Assembly: GCA_017406775.1 (NCBI GenBank)
Contig: JAFQXV010000012.1
Location: 1-47,641 of the forward strand
Length of the DNA stretch: 47,641 nucleotides
Reading direction: 5' to 3'
Source: Candidatus Saccharimonadota bacterium
GTDB lineage: Bacteria > Patescibacteriota > Saccharimonadia > Saccharimonadales > Saccharimonadaceae
The notes beneath the pieces are model-generated. The model saw only the letters and a program-made list of their open reading frames with translations, did no database searches and was not told where the DNA came from. Numbering within the stretch: the first letter of the stretch is position 1; the number at the start of each line of letters is the position of its first letter. A program made the position numbers and the translations under genes. Shown here piece by piece: positions 1 to 7,083 of the stretch.

Positions 1-1
1 A

Positions 2-1051
2 ATCTACACAGCAGAAGCTGGTAAGACCTTAAAAGAATCTAATACTAATGGTACTACTTCCTTCCAATTTAAAATTGCCGCTAAAGCTTCTAACACCCAA
101 CCTTCTGGTGAATATAATAATGTGATTAATTTTACGGTGACCAGTAATCCAAGACCAATGGAGATTAGTGATCTAACCTATATGCAAGATTTTGCTACCT
201 TAAGTGAGACTGATATGGCTACAGTTTTAGCTTCTATGAATCTAGAGCAACAATACCAGCTGCGAGATTCTCGCGATAACAAAACCTATTACATATCCAA
301 ACTTGTGGATGGCAATATCTGGATGACGCAGAACCTAGATCACGACATAGACTCCACCAAGACTTACACTCCAGCCGATACTGATATTCCAGCTAACTGG
401 ACGCCAAGTACATCTACGTATGCTACTAGCAATACGACTTGGAATGGGTCGGATACTGCACCAGAGTCATATAATCCAGGTGATTACTACTGGAATGGTA
501 CCGATGGGATGAGTGCTTGGAGTGATTATTGGAATAGTGGTGGCACAAATCCAGCCTCAAACTTTATGAGTACTACTGGTAATTCTCATTATCACCTAGG
601 TAACTATTACAACTGGACTGCGGCTATGGCTATGAATGATAGCTCTAGCTATACTACAAGCACTACCCGAACAGATCAATCTATCTGTCCAGCTGGCTGG
701 ACTCTGCCTAGAGCTGGCAGCGGTGAGGATACTTTCTACGGACTTTGGAGCCAATATGGATATGATAATAGTGGCACCTTTAGCAACATTTCTACCTTAA
801 CTGGTTCCCCTGCTTACTTTGCTCCTACCGGCGGTTGGTACGGCTCGTTTGGAGACGTCGGCGCAGGCGGGTACTTTTGGTCGCCCGTCGTAGTGAGTAG
901 TGTCGATTCCTACTACGCCTACTTCTACATGTTTGGCGAAGCCGGCCCGTCCGGATACGACGGTCGCGACGTCGGTTACTCTATCCGTTGCGTTGCACGT
1001 CCAGTTGCTTCTACTATCGAGTGGGGTTCTGGTGGCGGGAATAACTACTAG
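2..1051 (+). CDS. Secreted FISUMP-domain protein, 5' end outside window
   Basis: The frame is open from the first bases, so the true start lies upstream; a GTG at 122 is internal. The first ~45 visible residues form the end of a beta-sandwich module (FQFKIAAKA...PSGEYNN) that resembles the plus-strand protein at 8432. The rest matches the Fibrobacter succinogenes major paralogous domain pattern (NIWMTQNLD, GNYYNWTAAMA, ICPAGWTLP, GYFWSP, GYSIRCVAR), a C-type-lectin/FGE-like fold used on cell surfaces. No C-terminal anchor is seen; the protein ends in a Gly/Asn-rich tail. Codon use changes abruptly from residue-equivalent 836 onward (see the variable-region entry). Ligand binding or adhesion is inferred from the fold only. 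It converges with pth. Confidence 0.75.
   Translation: MYTAEAGKTLKESNTNGTTSFQFKIAAKASNTQPSGEYNNVINFTVTSNPRPMEISDLTYMQDFATLSETDMATVLASMNLEQQYQLRDSRDNKTYYISKLVDGNIWMTQNLDHDIDSTKTYTPADTDIPANWTPSTSTYATSNTTWNGSDTAPESYNPGDYYWNGTDGMSAWSDYWNSGGTNPASNFMSTTGNSHYHLGNYYNWTAAMAMNDSSSYTTSTTRTDQSICPAGWTLPRAGSGEDTFYGLWSQYGYDNSGTFSNISTLTGSPAYFAPTGGWYGSFGDVGAGGYFWSPVVVSSVDSYYAYFYMFGEAGPSGYDGRDVGYSIRCVARPVASTIEWGSGGGNNY
836..985 (+). other. Candidate DGR variable region
   Basis: Across the 48 codons 836-979, 27 end in C (TAC, GAC, GTC, GGC, GCC, TCC, CCC, TTC, CGC), and there is no Asn, Lys or Thr codon. The preceding part of the same gene is Asn/Thr rich and AT-leaning. This is the footprint expected when AAC codons of a template repeat are adenine-mutagenised by a diversity-generating retroelement. 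The position (last 70 codons, lectin-type fold, ending at the GYSIRCVAR strand) also fits. No template repeat or reverse transcriptase is visible in this window, so the call rests on composition and fold. Confidence 0.5.
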
Positions 1052-1112
1052 CAGTTTGTTTAGTATTTTCCCCTCCAGCCTTTCCGAAATTCAGGATAAA
1101 ATTATAAAAAAT

Positions 1113-1634
1113 TTAATTAGTAAACTCATCGATTCTCATGCAAACTTCTCGCAAAATTTCGGGTAACTGGGCCTCTTCTTCCGGGGCAAAGCGCGAGAGT
1201 ACAAAATCTACATCTCCCATTTTGCGTCGCAATTCATCATTCTCTGTGCCTATTCTGATACGTGGATAATCAGATGATCCCAAGGCAGAATCTATAGATT
1301 TTAATCCATTATTTCCACCTGCCGCCCCAGATAAGCGAGATCTTACTTTGCCAAATTCTAGATCAAAATTATCGCAAATGACTAAAATATCAGAGGTTGG
1401 TATCTTGTAAAATTGCGCGTACCTCTGTACTACCGGACCAGCTTCATTATAGAATTCTTGAGGTTTGATAAAGATAATATCGCCTGTACGGCCATACAGT
1501 GCCCCTAGGCGCGGTTTATCACTGAAATCAAGGTGGTTAAGCTTAAAATAAAAATCTAGCGCCAGAAAGCCGATATTGTGTCTTGTAAAATTATATCTGT
1601 TGCCGGGGTTTCCCAATCCTACGATTAATTTCAT
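1113..1634 (-). CDS. pth: Peptidyl-tRNA hydrolase
   Basis: This cytoplasmic enzyme cleaves peptidyl-tRNA released from stalled ribosomes, freeing tRNA. At 173 residues it is slightly shorter than the usual ~190. It has the family signature GLGNPG near residue 6, the catalytic His in TRHNIGF (His19), the Asp region VICDNFDLEFG, and GAAGGNNGLKS for substrate binding. The ATG is preceded six bases upstream by an extended -10 (TGCTATAAT, 1641-1649) and no Shine-Dalgarno, so the mRNA is probably leaderless. It stands alone, converging with the FISUMP gene. Confidence 0.95.
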   Translation of the reverse strand: MKLIVGLGNPGNRYNFTRHNIGFLALDFYFKLNHLDFSDKPRLGALYGRTGDIIFIKPQEFYNEAGPVVQRYAQFYKIPTSDILVICDNFDLEFGKVRSRLSGAAGGNNGLKSIDSALGSSDYPRIRIGTENDELRRKMGDVDFVLSRFAPEEEAQLPEILREVCMRIDEFTN

Positions 1635-1640
1635 ATTGGT

Positions 1641-1649
1641 ATTATAGCA
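1641..1649 (-). promoter_or_regulatory. Extended -10 promoter of pth
   Basis: TGCTATAAT reading leftward, six bases before the ATG; no clear -35. It implies a leaderless transcript. Confidence 0.6.
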
Positions 1650-1669
1650 TGAAGTGGCGAAAGAAAAGG

Positions 1670-1874
1670 TTTCTAAACTGCCTTGCGAGGTATAAAGCCT
1701 TGATCTGATTGGCTAGATGGGGGATTAAATTTCTAGACTACCCTGCGGAATACAAAGCCTTAATCTGATTGACTGGGTGGGGATTAAGTTTCTAAACTGT
1801 CCTGCGGGACATAAAGACTTGGCCCGAGTGGCCCGGAACGTGCCCGAAGGGCACGTTTTAGAAACTTAATCCCC
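1670..1874. repeat. Three degenerate ~60-bp tandem repeats with inverted end
   Basis: This intergenic stretch (1635-1938) has no credible ORF. Units begin TTTCTA(A/G)ACT at 1670, 1730 and 1789 and share TATAAAGCCTT/TACAAAGCCTT, ATCTGATTG and GGGGATTAA blocks. Each unit starts with a small potential stem around TGCG; units 1 and 3 keep pairing with changed bases, unit 2 has two mismatches. The 18 bases at 1779-1796 are perfectly inverted at 1857-1874, enclosing a further hairpin (AACGTGCCC / GGGCACGTT, 1837-1857). It may be a structured RNA or a small mobile repeat; function unknown. Confidence 0.6.
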
Positions 1875-1889
1875 CGCTATTCCCAACAA

Positions 1890-1918
1890 GAATACCCCGC
1901 AAAACGCGCGGGGTATTC
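1890..1918 (-). terminator. Hairpin after phoH
   Basis: GAATACCCCGC and GCGGGGTATTC form an 11-bp stem about 20 bases past the phoH stop. There is no strong U tract, so termination may be imperfect. Confidence 0.6.
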
Positions 1919-1938
1919 TAAGGTGCCAAAGTGAGGAG

Positions 1939-3549
1939 TTAGTCCTTGGTAGTAGTCTTCCTATCCTTCTGACGCATAGCAATCATCTTGACCAACGGGT
2001 GACGAATCACTTCCTCTTCGGTAAAGCAAACCTGTGCCACCATTTCGCTATCCATCAGCTGTCTAGAAGCGTACACGAGGCCATTGCTCGAAGCGTCGAT
2101 GTAAGGAGCGTGGATTTGCTCCACGTCGCCAGTAATGACAATCTTGCCTTCAGCGCCAAGACGCTTGATCAAGGTGTCAGCCTGACTGACGTTTTGATCT
2201 TGGAATTCATCGTAGATGGCCAGCTCGTAGGCAAAATCGCGCCCGCGTGCATGGTCGATGGGAACGATGGTAAACCAGTTCTCAAAGATTAAATCCACAC
2301 GATCCTTCAGACATGCCTTAATGGAACGTTTTTCGGCATTGTCTTCGCCGTTCGGGCTCCTAGGTTGCTTTTTCCTGTCGGTGCCGAACTTCTTAAGCTT
2401 CTCCAGCTCGCTCTTAAACTTCTTCTCCTCATTGAGGAGGAAGTTGCGTAGAGCGTTTTTAAGCGGCTGCACGTCCGGGTCCATTTTCTCGTCAAGGTCC
2501 CCCGGGAGTGCGCCCAGTTTGCTGTGAGAATCACACGGCACTACCGTAACGCCAATATACTCACCGTCCTTGCAAGCCATATAGCCATACACTGTAGCCA
2601 TATAGGTCTTACCGGAGCCTGCTGGCCCCGTGCAAATTACGGCAGAGAAATCCCTGTTCATTAGCGCCTCGGCATAAATCGCTTGTCCGGGGTTATGCAA
2701 ATGAACCGGGAAATCCTTGATGTATTTCAGCGGAACGATAGCATCTTCACCTACATCGTAGCGACCAATGTTGCAAAAATCTGTGTTGTAACTAGGATTA
2801 AAGTCGTACGGATAATCCCAGTCATTCTCAAGGCTCATCACGATAAATTCATTCGCGATCAGCCTCGGCTGTTCTGGCATCAACTGCCGCCATTCGGTTA
2901 GCTCAATCCTGCGAGTGTTGTAGAACTTGTCGAACATTTCCTTGGGTACTACTACGTTGCGGCGTCCCGTGTACGGCTCTGGGTACTTGTACCCATAACG
3001 CTGAGTCTCAATTCCCCTTTCTCTTGCTCGGATTGCCAGGCCGTTGTCGTTGGTAAGAAGCACCACGCCGGCATTGGCAAAATTTTGACTAAACTCACCA
3101 CACTGGCTACCGTCGATTGCTCTCCCTTCTTTTAGAAAAATGATCGTCAGTGCGGCCAAGATGATCTGACCATCCATATCGTCCTCGGAAGGACAAAATG
3201 GCAGAGCGTGCTTAAAATTCTTGTGCACAGGAAGCACCGAGAACAACTGATCGCTGCCGGGCACCTTGTTGGGGCCTCGTAGCTCATAGTTCTCCTGAAT
3301 ACTGTGAAGCTTGGTACCGGTAATCTCAGAAATCCTCCTTAACGCAGTTCTGGCCGACTTACCACGATCGGACATTTCGCCCTTGAACTTGGAAAGCTCC
3401 CTTATCACCACCGTAGGAATCACGATGTGGGCGTGCGAAAGGTCAACTGTGGGCTCGTCGGGTTGACTGTGCGTGCTGCCCGGGATGATGTCAACGTAGT
3501 CTACGATAACGTTGGTATCAACCACATAGATGGGGCGATTGTCAGACAT
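1939..3549 (-). CDS. phoH: PIN domain-PhoH family ATPase
   Basis: The N-terminal PIN nuclease domain (residues ~8-190) shows VVDTNVIVDYVD, the acidic SEDDMDGQIILAA and LLTNDNGLAIRARERG. The C-terminal PhoH ATPase shows Walker A GPAGSGKTYMA (about residue 310) and Walker B AIYDEFQDQN followed by VITGDVEQ. PIN-PhoH fusions are thought to be RNA-degrading, helicase-coupled enzymes. The chosen start is the ATG at 3549, because AAGGAGG sits six bases before it; the upstream ATG at 3597 lies in the leader hairpin and would add 16 residues. Length is then 536. It is downstream of der, with its own promoter, and its base composition is more GC-balanced than that of neighbouring leaderless genes. Confidence 0.9.
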   Translation of the reverse strand: MSDNRPIYVVDTNVIVDYVDIIPGSTHSQPDEPTVDLSHAHIVIPTVVIRELSKFKGEMSDRGKSARTALRRISEITGTKLHSIQENYELRGPNKVPGSDQLFSVLPVHKNFKHALPFCPSEDDMDGQIILAALTIIFLKEGRAIDGSQCGEFSQNFANAGVVLLTNDNGLAIRARERGIETQRYGYKYPEPYTGRRNVVVPKEMFDKFYNTRRIELTEWRQLMPEQPRLIANEFIVMSLENDWDYPYDFNPSYNTDFCNIGRYDVGEDAIVPLKYIKDFPVHLHNPGQAIYAEALMNRDFSAVICTGPAGSGKTYMATVYGYMACKDGEYIGVTVVPCDSHSKLGALPGDLDEKMDPDVQPLKNALRNFLLNEEKKFKSELEKLKKFGTDRKKQPRSPNGEDNAEKRSIKACLKDRVDLIFENWFTIVPIDHARGRDFAYELAIYDEFQDQNVSQADTLIKRLGAEGKIVITGDVEQIHAPYIDASSNGLVYASRQLMDSEMVAQVCFTEEEVIRHPLVKMIAMRQKDRKTTTKD

Positions 3550-3579
3550 AACATCCTCCTTCTTAAGGTACGGGTATAC

Positions 3580-3604
3580 AAAAAGGAGTATAAACATATA
3601 CTCC
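3580..3604 (-). terminator. Terminator-like hairpin in phoH leader
   Basis: GGAGTATA/TATACTCC, an 8-bp stem with a 4-base loop, followed by five U on the minus strand. It can end der transcripts. Because the likely phoH promoter (TGTTACAAT, 3616-3624) is upstream, it also forms the very 5' end of the phoH mRNA and could attenuate it. Confidence 0.65.
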
Positions 3605-3615
3605 CACCTGCCTAA

Positions 3616-3624
3616 ATTGTAACA
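3616..3624 (-). promoter_or_regulatory. Extended -10 promoter of phoH
   Basis: TGTTACAAT reading leftward inside the der-phoH gap. It predicts a start near 3609, just before the leader hairpin. Confidence 0.45.
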
Positions 3625-3630
3625 CGTTTT

Positions 3631-4995
3631 TTAGGAATTTTTGTCATTTCTGAAGGAAAACATAATTGGCGTACCCACAAAAGGATATTTTTCACGAATT
3701 TTTCGTTCCAAAAACCTTTTCCAGGACCAGTGTAGCAGCTCTAAATCATGCCCATACACTACAAACCAAGGTGGACAGGTGTCGGTTTGTACGATATATT
3801 TTGGCTTTGGACGGGTATTTTTAAGCCCAGCCGGCGTATGAGACAAAACCGCATCGTTTAAAATTTTATTAAGCTCCGAGGTTTTAACCTCCAGATGGCG
3901 ATTTTGCTCTACTTCTAGAGCCAGCTCAAACAACTTAGTTACATTTTGACCAGTTTCCGAACTAGTGATTAGCACTGGTGCATAAGGCAAAAAGTCAAAA
4001 TCTTGCTCTAGTTTGTCTAGGATTTCGTCTGTGTTTTCTACTAAATCCGTCTTGGTGAGAACAATAATAATGCCTTTTCCTGCTTCCACGATTTGCCCAG
4101 CTAAAGATTGGTCTAGTTTAGAATGAGGCTCAGTGCTGTCTACTAAAAGAGCGCAGACTTCAGACTCTTCGATTGCAGCTAAACTCCTGATGGCTGAGAA
4201 TTTCTCAATCCCCACTTCGCGTTTGCCAGGCTTGCGTAGTCCGGCCGTGTCTAAGATTTCTAAATCTCGCCCTTTATATTTAACGATAACACGGTTTACG
4301 TCCCTGGTGGTTCCCTGTCTGGAGCTTACGATTGCTTGTTGCTTTTTGGCTAGAGAATTAAACAAACTACTCTTACCTACGTTTGGGCGTCCGATTAAGG
4401 CGAGTTTTAACGCAGGATTTTTCTCCGCTTTCGACCACGCTCGCTCGCGCCCGTCGTTACGGAGCTCGCTCTCTTCGGACGGCTCGTAAGCCGTCCGGGG
4501 CACGATCTCTAGCGAAGAAAAAATCCTGCGTTTGAGCTCATTAATACCCTGCCCAGTAGTAGCTGAAGTGCGGATAGTCTCAGTTGGCTTAATACCGAGA
4601 GATAAAAATTCTTCTGAAGCAAGCGCCTCGCCTAGATCCGACTTATTTAGCACTAGAAGTACCGGTTTTCGTGATTTTAAGGCTTTTTTTGCGATTTCCT
4701 TATCACGATAATCCGGATATTTAGCCGCATCAAGCGTAACCAAAATCGCATCGGCAGCATCAATCGCGTCTTCGATCTGATCCTGAATAGAAGCCTCAAA
4801 ATCGTCAGACGGATCTTTAAGTCCAGCTGTGTCAATTAACATAAAAGAATTATCAATTGTAGCCATTACATTATCGCGTGTTGTGCCCTCCTCACGTGCC
4901 ACAATCGCGATATTTTTACGGGCCATACGATTAAGAAGGCTAGATTTTCCAGCATTTGTCTGACCGATCAAAGCAACAATTGGTAACTTTTTCAT
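3631..4995 (-). CDS. der: Ribosome-assembly GTPase Der (EngA)
   Basis: A double-GTPase needed for 50S subunit maturation. The first G domain has G1 GQTNAGKSS (residues 11-19), the DTAGL G3 and NKSD G4. The second has GRPNVGKSS, DTAGLRK and TKTD. A C-terminal KH-like domain ends in GTPIMFSFRND. The length of 454 is typical. TGTTATAAT (5003-5011) lies seven bases before the ATG with no Shine-Dalgarno, suggesting leaderless translation. Adjacent genes are phoH downstream and a divergent radical-SAM-like gene upstream. Confidence 0.95.
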   Translation of the reverse strand: MKKLPIVALIGQTNAGKSSLLNRMARKNIAIVAREEGTTRDNVMATIDNSFMLIDTAGLKDPSDDFEASIQDQIEDAIDAADAILVTLDAAKYPDYRDKEIAKKALKSRKPVLLVLNKSDLGEALASEEFLSLGIKPTETIRTSATTGQGINELKRRIFSSLEIVPRTAYEPSEESELRNDGRERAWSKAEKNPALKLALIGRPNVGKSSLFNSLAKKQQAIVSSRQGTTRDVNRVIVKYKGRDLEILDTAGLRKPGKREVGIEKFSAIRSLAAIEESEVCALLVDSTEPHSKLDQSLAGQIVEAGKGIIIVLTKTDLVENTDEILDKLEQDFDFLPYAPVLITSSETGQNVTKLFELALEVEQNRHLEVKTSELNKILNDAVLSHTPAGLKNTRPKPKYIVQTDTCPPWFVVYGHDLELLHWSWKRFLERKIREKYPFVGTPIMFSFRNDKNS

Positions 4996-5002
4996 AACTC
5001 GT

Positions 5003-5011
5003 ATTATAACA
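5003..5011 (-). promoter_or_regulatory. Extended -10 promoter of der
   Basis: TGTTATAAT on the minus strand, seven bases from the ATG; leaderless arrangement. Confidence 0.6.
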
Positions 5012-5026
5012 TAGTTTAAATAAAAT

Positions 5027-5054
5027 TTGACAAAACTGCAAAAAAGTATATAAT
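5027..5054 (+). promoter_or_regulatory. Consensus promoter of gene 5101
   Basis: TTGACA and TATAAT separated by 16 bases. The leader runs ~40 nt to an AAGGAGGGG Shine-Dalgarno five bases before the ATG. Confidence 0.75.
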
Positions 5055-5100
5055 AGCAACATCCATTTGAAATGAGAGCACATTAAGAAGGAGGGGCAAA

Positions 5101-6231
5101 ATGTACGATGGCGTACTGACTCGTAACGGAATCATGGTGACTAGAGATCGTTCCAGTTGGGTTGATCTATCGTGTAAGTATGGTGTGCCGACGGAAGAAA
5201 TCGGCCTGATTGATTTTAACCGCACAGGCATTTGTCTAGAAGGCAAAGAAGTCAAGGTGGGGTTCCGAGCTAGGTTTAATGCCGAGCTATTCTACCACGA
5301 TGACTTTTCTTGGTTTGCTCTGCCAGTTAGGACACCAAAGGATTCTGAGTTTCATGCACGAGGCAAAACGCTAAGTTTCCTAGGCGAGCAAGTTGGCACC
5401 CTAGATCGGCCGGTCTTGGACACATGCAATATGTCCTATCAGCGAGGCGAGCATCTGCTGAATCTCAACAGTCGTAGTCGTAGCAATTGCGCTGGATGCA
5501 AAGCATGTGTGCATAACGACAAAAGCCTATACGACGACACAGTCATTAAAGACCACCAGGAACTTAGAACCAAAAGCGATTTGTACCGATTTTTTGCGCT
5601 CGAAGAGCAAAGGGGATTGAACGTGTGCGATTTGGAACAAATCGCCGTAGTTACGGGACTTTTTGCTGACGAACAAGACGCATTGCAGCATTTGAAGGAT
5701 GTTGCGGACGTCGCAAAAAATTTCGGCTTCCACGGCGAAATACTCTACTTTGGCTGTCAGATTATGTCACCATCGGTCATCGAGCAATTCGCGATGTTGG
5801 GAAATACGTCAATTGTCTTTGCGATCGACAACTTTACAGAACGCAAAACCAAGCTTTCCCGTGCAAAATCATCAATCGAACTTGCGGATTTCTATAAGTC
5901 TATGATGGTTGCAAAAAAGAGTGGCATACAGACCACTTTTGCCTACGTTGTCGGGCTGGACAATCTAAGCGATCTCTCGGAGGGCTTTTCGTATTTTGAA
6001 GAAGTATGTACGCGTTTTCCAGTCGCGAACATTTTTCAAATTCAAACCGATCTTCAAGCGAAAGTCATCAACGATGAGGCGAAGAATCTGGAATACTATG
6101 TGCGCGCCAGAAAGTGCATAGAAGAAATTTTCGACGCAAACGCAATGAGGCCTAGGCGTTGGGAAAACTATCGTCCTCTCTGGTATCGTAAGTTCGGCGA
6201 CGAACTGCTTACGGTTAAGCCTTATGGCTAA
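5101..6231 (+). CDS. Divergent radical-SAM-like protein
   Basis: 376 residues without a confident family assignment. The segment LNLNSRSRSNCAGCKAC resembles the start of a radical SAM barrel, but the cysteines are spaced CX2CX2C (Cys130, 133, 136) instead of CX3CX2C. The C-terminal half alternates strands and helices like a TIM barrel (GEILYFGCQIMSP, TSIVFAIDNFTE, IQTTFAYVVGLDN, ANIFQIQTDLQ). An N-terminal ~100-residue beta-rich part precedes it. The enzyme may bind a 4Fe-4S cluster, but the substrate is unknown. It has a strong consensus promoter, an optimal Shine-Dalgarno and its own terminator, so it is a monocistronic, probably well-expressed gene. Alternative: a zinc-binding protein. Confidence 0.5.
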   Translation: MYDGVLTRNGIMVTRDRSSWVDLSCKYGVPTEEIGLIDFNRTGICLEGKEVKVGFRARFNAELFYHDDFSWFALPVRTPKDSEFHARGKTLSFLGEQVGTLDRPVLDTCNMSYQRGEHLLNLNSRSRSNCAGCKACVHNDKSLYDDTVIKDHQELRTKSDLYRFFALEEQRGLNVCDLEQIAVVTGLFADEQDALQHLKDVADVAKNFGFHGEILYFGCQIMSPSVIEQFAMLGNTSIVFAIDNFTERKTKLSRAKSSIELADFYKSMMVAKKSGIQTTFAYVVGLDNLSDLSEGFSYFEEVCTRFPVANIFQIQTDLQAKVINDEAKNLEYYVRARKCIEEIFDANAMRPRRWENYRPLWYRKFGDELLTVKPYG

Positions 6232-6235
6232 CAAG

Positions 6236-6260
6236 GAGCCCCCGGCATACGGGGGCTCTT
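6236..6260 (+). terminator. Terminator of gene 5101
   Basis: GAGCCCCCG / CGGGGGCTC stem starting five bases after the stop, followed by a short U-poor tail. Confidence 0.7.
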
Positions 6261-6271
6261 CAGCATTGATG

Positions 6272-6280
6272 TGATACAAT
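6272..6280 (+). promoter_or_regulatory. Extended -10 promoter of GrpB-family gene
   Basis: TGATACAAT, seven bases before the ATG at 6288, with no Shine-Dalgarno; leaderless arrangement. Confidence 0.5.
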
Positions 6281-6287
6281 AGGTAAT

Positions 6288-6785
6288 ATGACAGTAGTGA
6301 TTGGTAATTATTCAAAAAATCTTAAGCGTCAATTTGATCAAGAAAAAGATCGCCTAAAGACATTGATTGGTGAAGAACCGACAATTGAGCACATAGGCAG
6401 TACGGCAGTAGGCATTGGTGGTAAAAACATCATTGATATTTTGATTGGCGTTAAAAAACAGTCTCAAATCGAAAAAATCAAAAATATTCTTATGGAAAAC
6501 GGATACTTTGCTGGGTCCAATAATCATCCGAACAGGATATTCCTGGCTTCCAGTGAGGAGGAAACCAGCGAAGGTGATTTTCATATTCACCTATGTCTTA
6601 AAGACAGCGAAGAATATCAGAATTTTATCTTGATAAGGGACTATCTACTTGGGAATCCCGGAGAGGCTAGTCGCTATTTTGAGAAGAAAAATGAATTTGC
6701 TAAGGATGCTAAATACAACCGCGAAGAATATAAAAGTTTGAAGTCTAAATACGTTAGCGAACTATTGAAACGGGCAAAAAAATAA
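6288..6785 (+). CDS. GrpB/UPF0157 family protein
   Basis: 165 residues, typical for the family of small nucleotidyltransferase-fold proteins. The signature EHIGSTAVGIGGKNIIDILIG (residues ~34-53), with Gly-Ser and the Asp pair, aligns with the nucleotidyltransferase core, and DFHIHLCL and YEKK-type C-terminal helices follow. Cellular role is not established for the family. The start is set by the -10 element seven bases upstream. A hairpin terminator follows the stop immediately. Confidence 0.8.
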   Translation: MTVVIGNYSKNLKRQFDQEKDRLKTLIGEEPTIEHIGSTAVGIGGKNIIDILIGVKKQSQIEKIKNILMENGYFAGSNNHPNRIFLASSEEETSEGDFHIHLCLKDSEEYQNFILIRDYLLGNPGEASRYFEKKNEFAKDAKYNREEYKSLKSKYVSELLKRAKK

Positions 6786-6812
6786 GCTCCTTCGGAGCTC
6801 TTCTTTCTTTTG
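6784..6812 (+). terminator. Terminator of GrpB-family gene
   Basis: AGCTCC TTC GGAGCT followed by a pyrimidine-rich CTTCTTTCTTTT run. The same CCTTCGGAGCTCT block recurs at 6871. Confidence 0.65.
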
Positions 6813-6915
6813 GTGATTCCGGCGGGAGAGTTTCTCCCGGGCGTCATCTCAATGTAAAAAAACAAGAACCCCTTCGGAGCTCTCTTTTTTTTTACATTGG
6901 TGATTCCGGCGGGAG
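6789..6915. repeat. Tandem duplication of terminator and tRNA 3' end
   Basis: CCTTCGGAGCTCT at 6789 and 6871, and an identical 18-bp block covering the 3' end of tRNA-Glu (CCA included) at 6811-6828 and 6898-6915. The region between contains an inverted pair AATGTAAAAAA (from 6851) / TTTTTTACATT (to 6897). The left copy is a fragment lacking the rest of the tRNA. Confidence 0.7.
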
Positions 6916-6974
6916 TCGAACCCGCGATTTTCTGGATGAGAACCAGACGTCCTAGACCACTAGACGACGGAACC
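6898..6974 (-). tRNA. tRNA-Glu (CTC)
   Basis: 77 nt with encoded CCA. The acceptor stem GGTTCCG/CGGAATC has one G-U pair. The anticodon stem is TCTGG/CCAGA with loop TTCTCAT, giving anticodon CTC. The T arm is GCGGG TTCGACT CCCGC. It sits alone on the minus strand between the GrpB and DUF3048 genes. Confidence 0.9.
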
Positions 6975-7083
6975 AAGTGAGTATAAAAACAAAAATTCAT
7001 TTTTGTTTTTACGCGAACGTCGGTTTCAGTATAGCAAAGCTAATACAAAACCACATTCTCCTATCATTATACCACACTTCTTA

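Noticed and set aside
836-985. Recent horizontal transfer as the cause of the GC-rich patch
   Set aside because: The shift is confined to the domain core and to NNC codons with the reading frame and fold preserved; foreign DNA would change all codon positions. Not fully excluded.
900-1166. ORF overlapping the end of the FISUMP gene
   Set aside because: Out of frame with a gene that has clear domain evidence; runs into the pth 3' end.
1670-1874. Possible CRISPR array
   Set aside because: Repeats are adjacent, ~60 bp and degenerate, without unique spacers or cas genes.
3550-3597. Longer PhoH start at 3597
   Set aside because: That ATG is inside the leader hairpin and has no Shine-Dalgarno; the ATG at 3549 has a near-perfect one and begins the PIN domain properly.
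6674-7000. Minus-strand ORF across the tRNA-Glu region
   Set aside because: It runs through the tRNA and a terminator, and its apparent internal repeat only mirrors the duplicated tRNA end.
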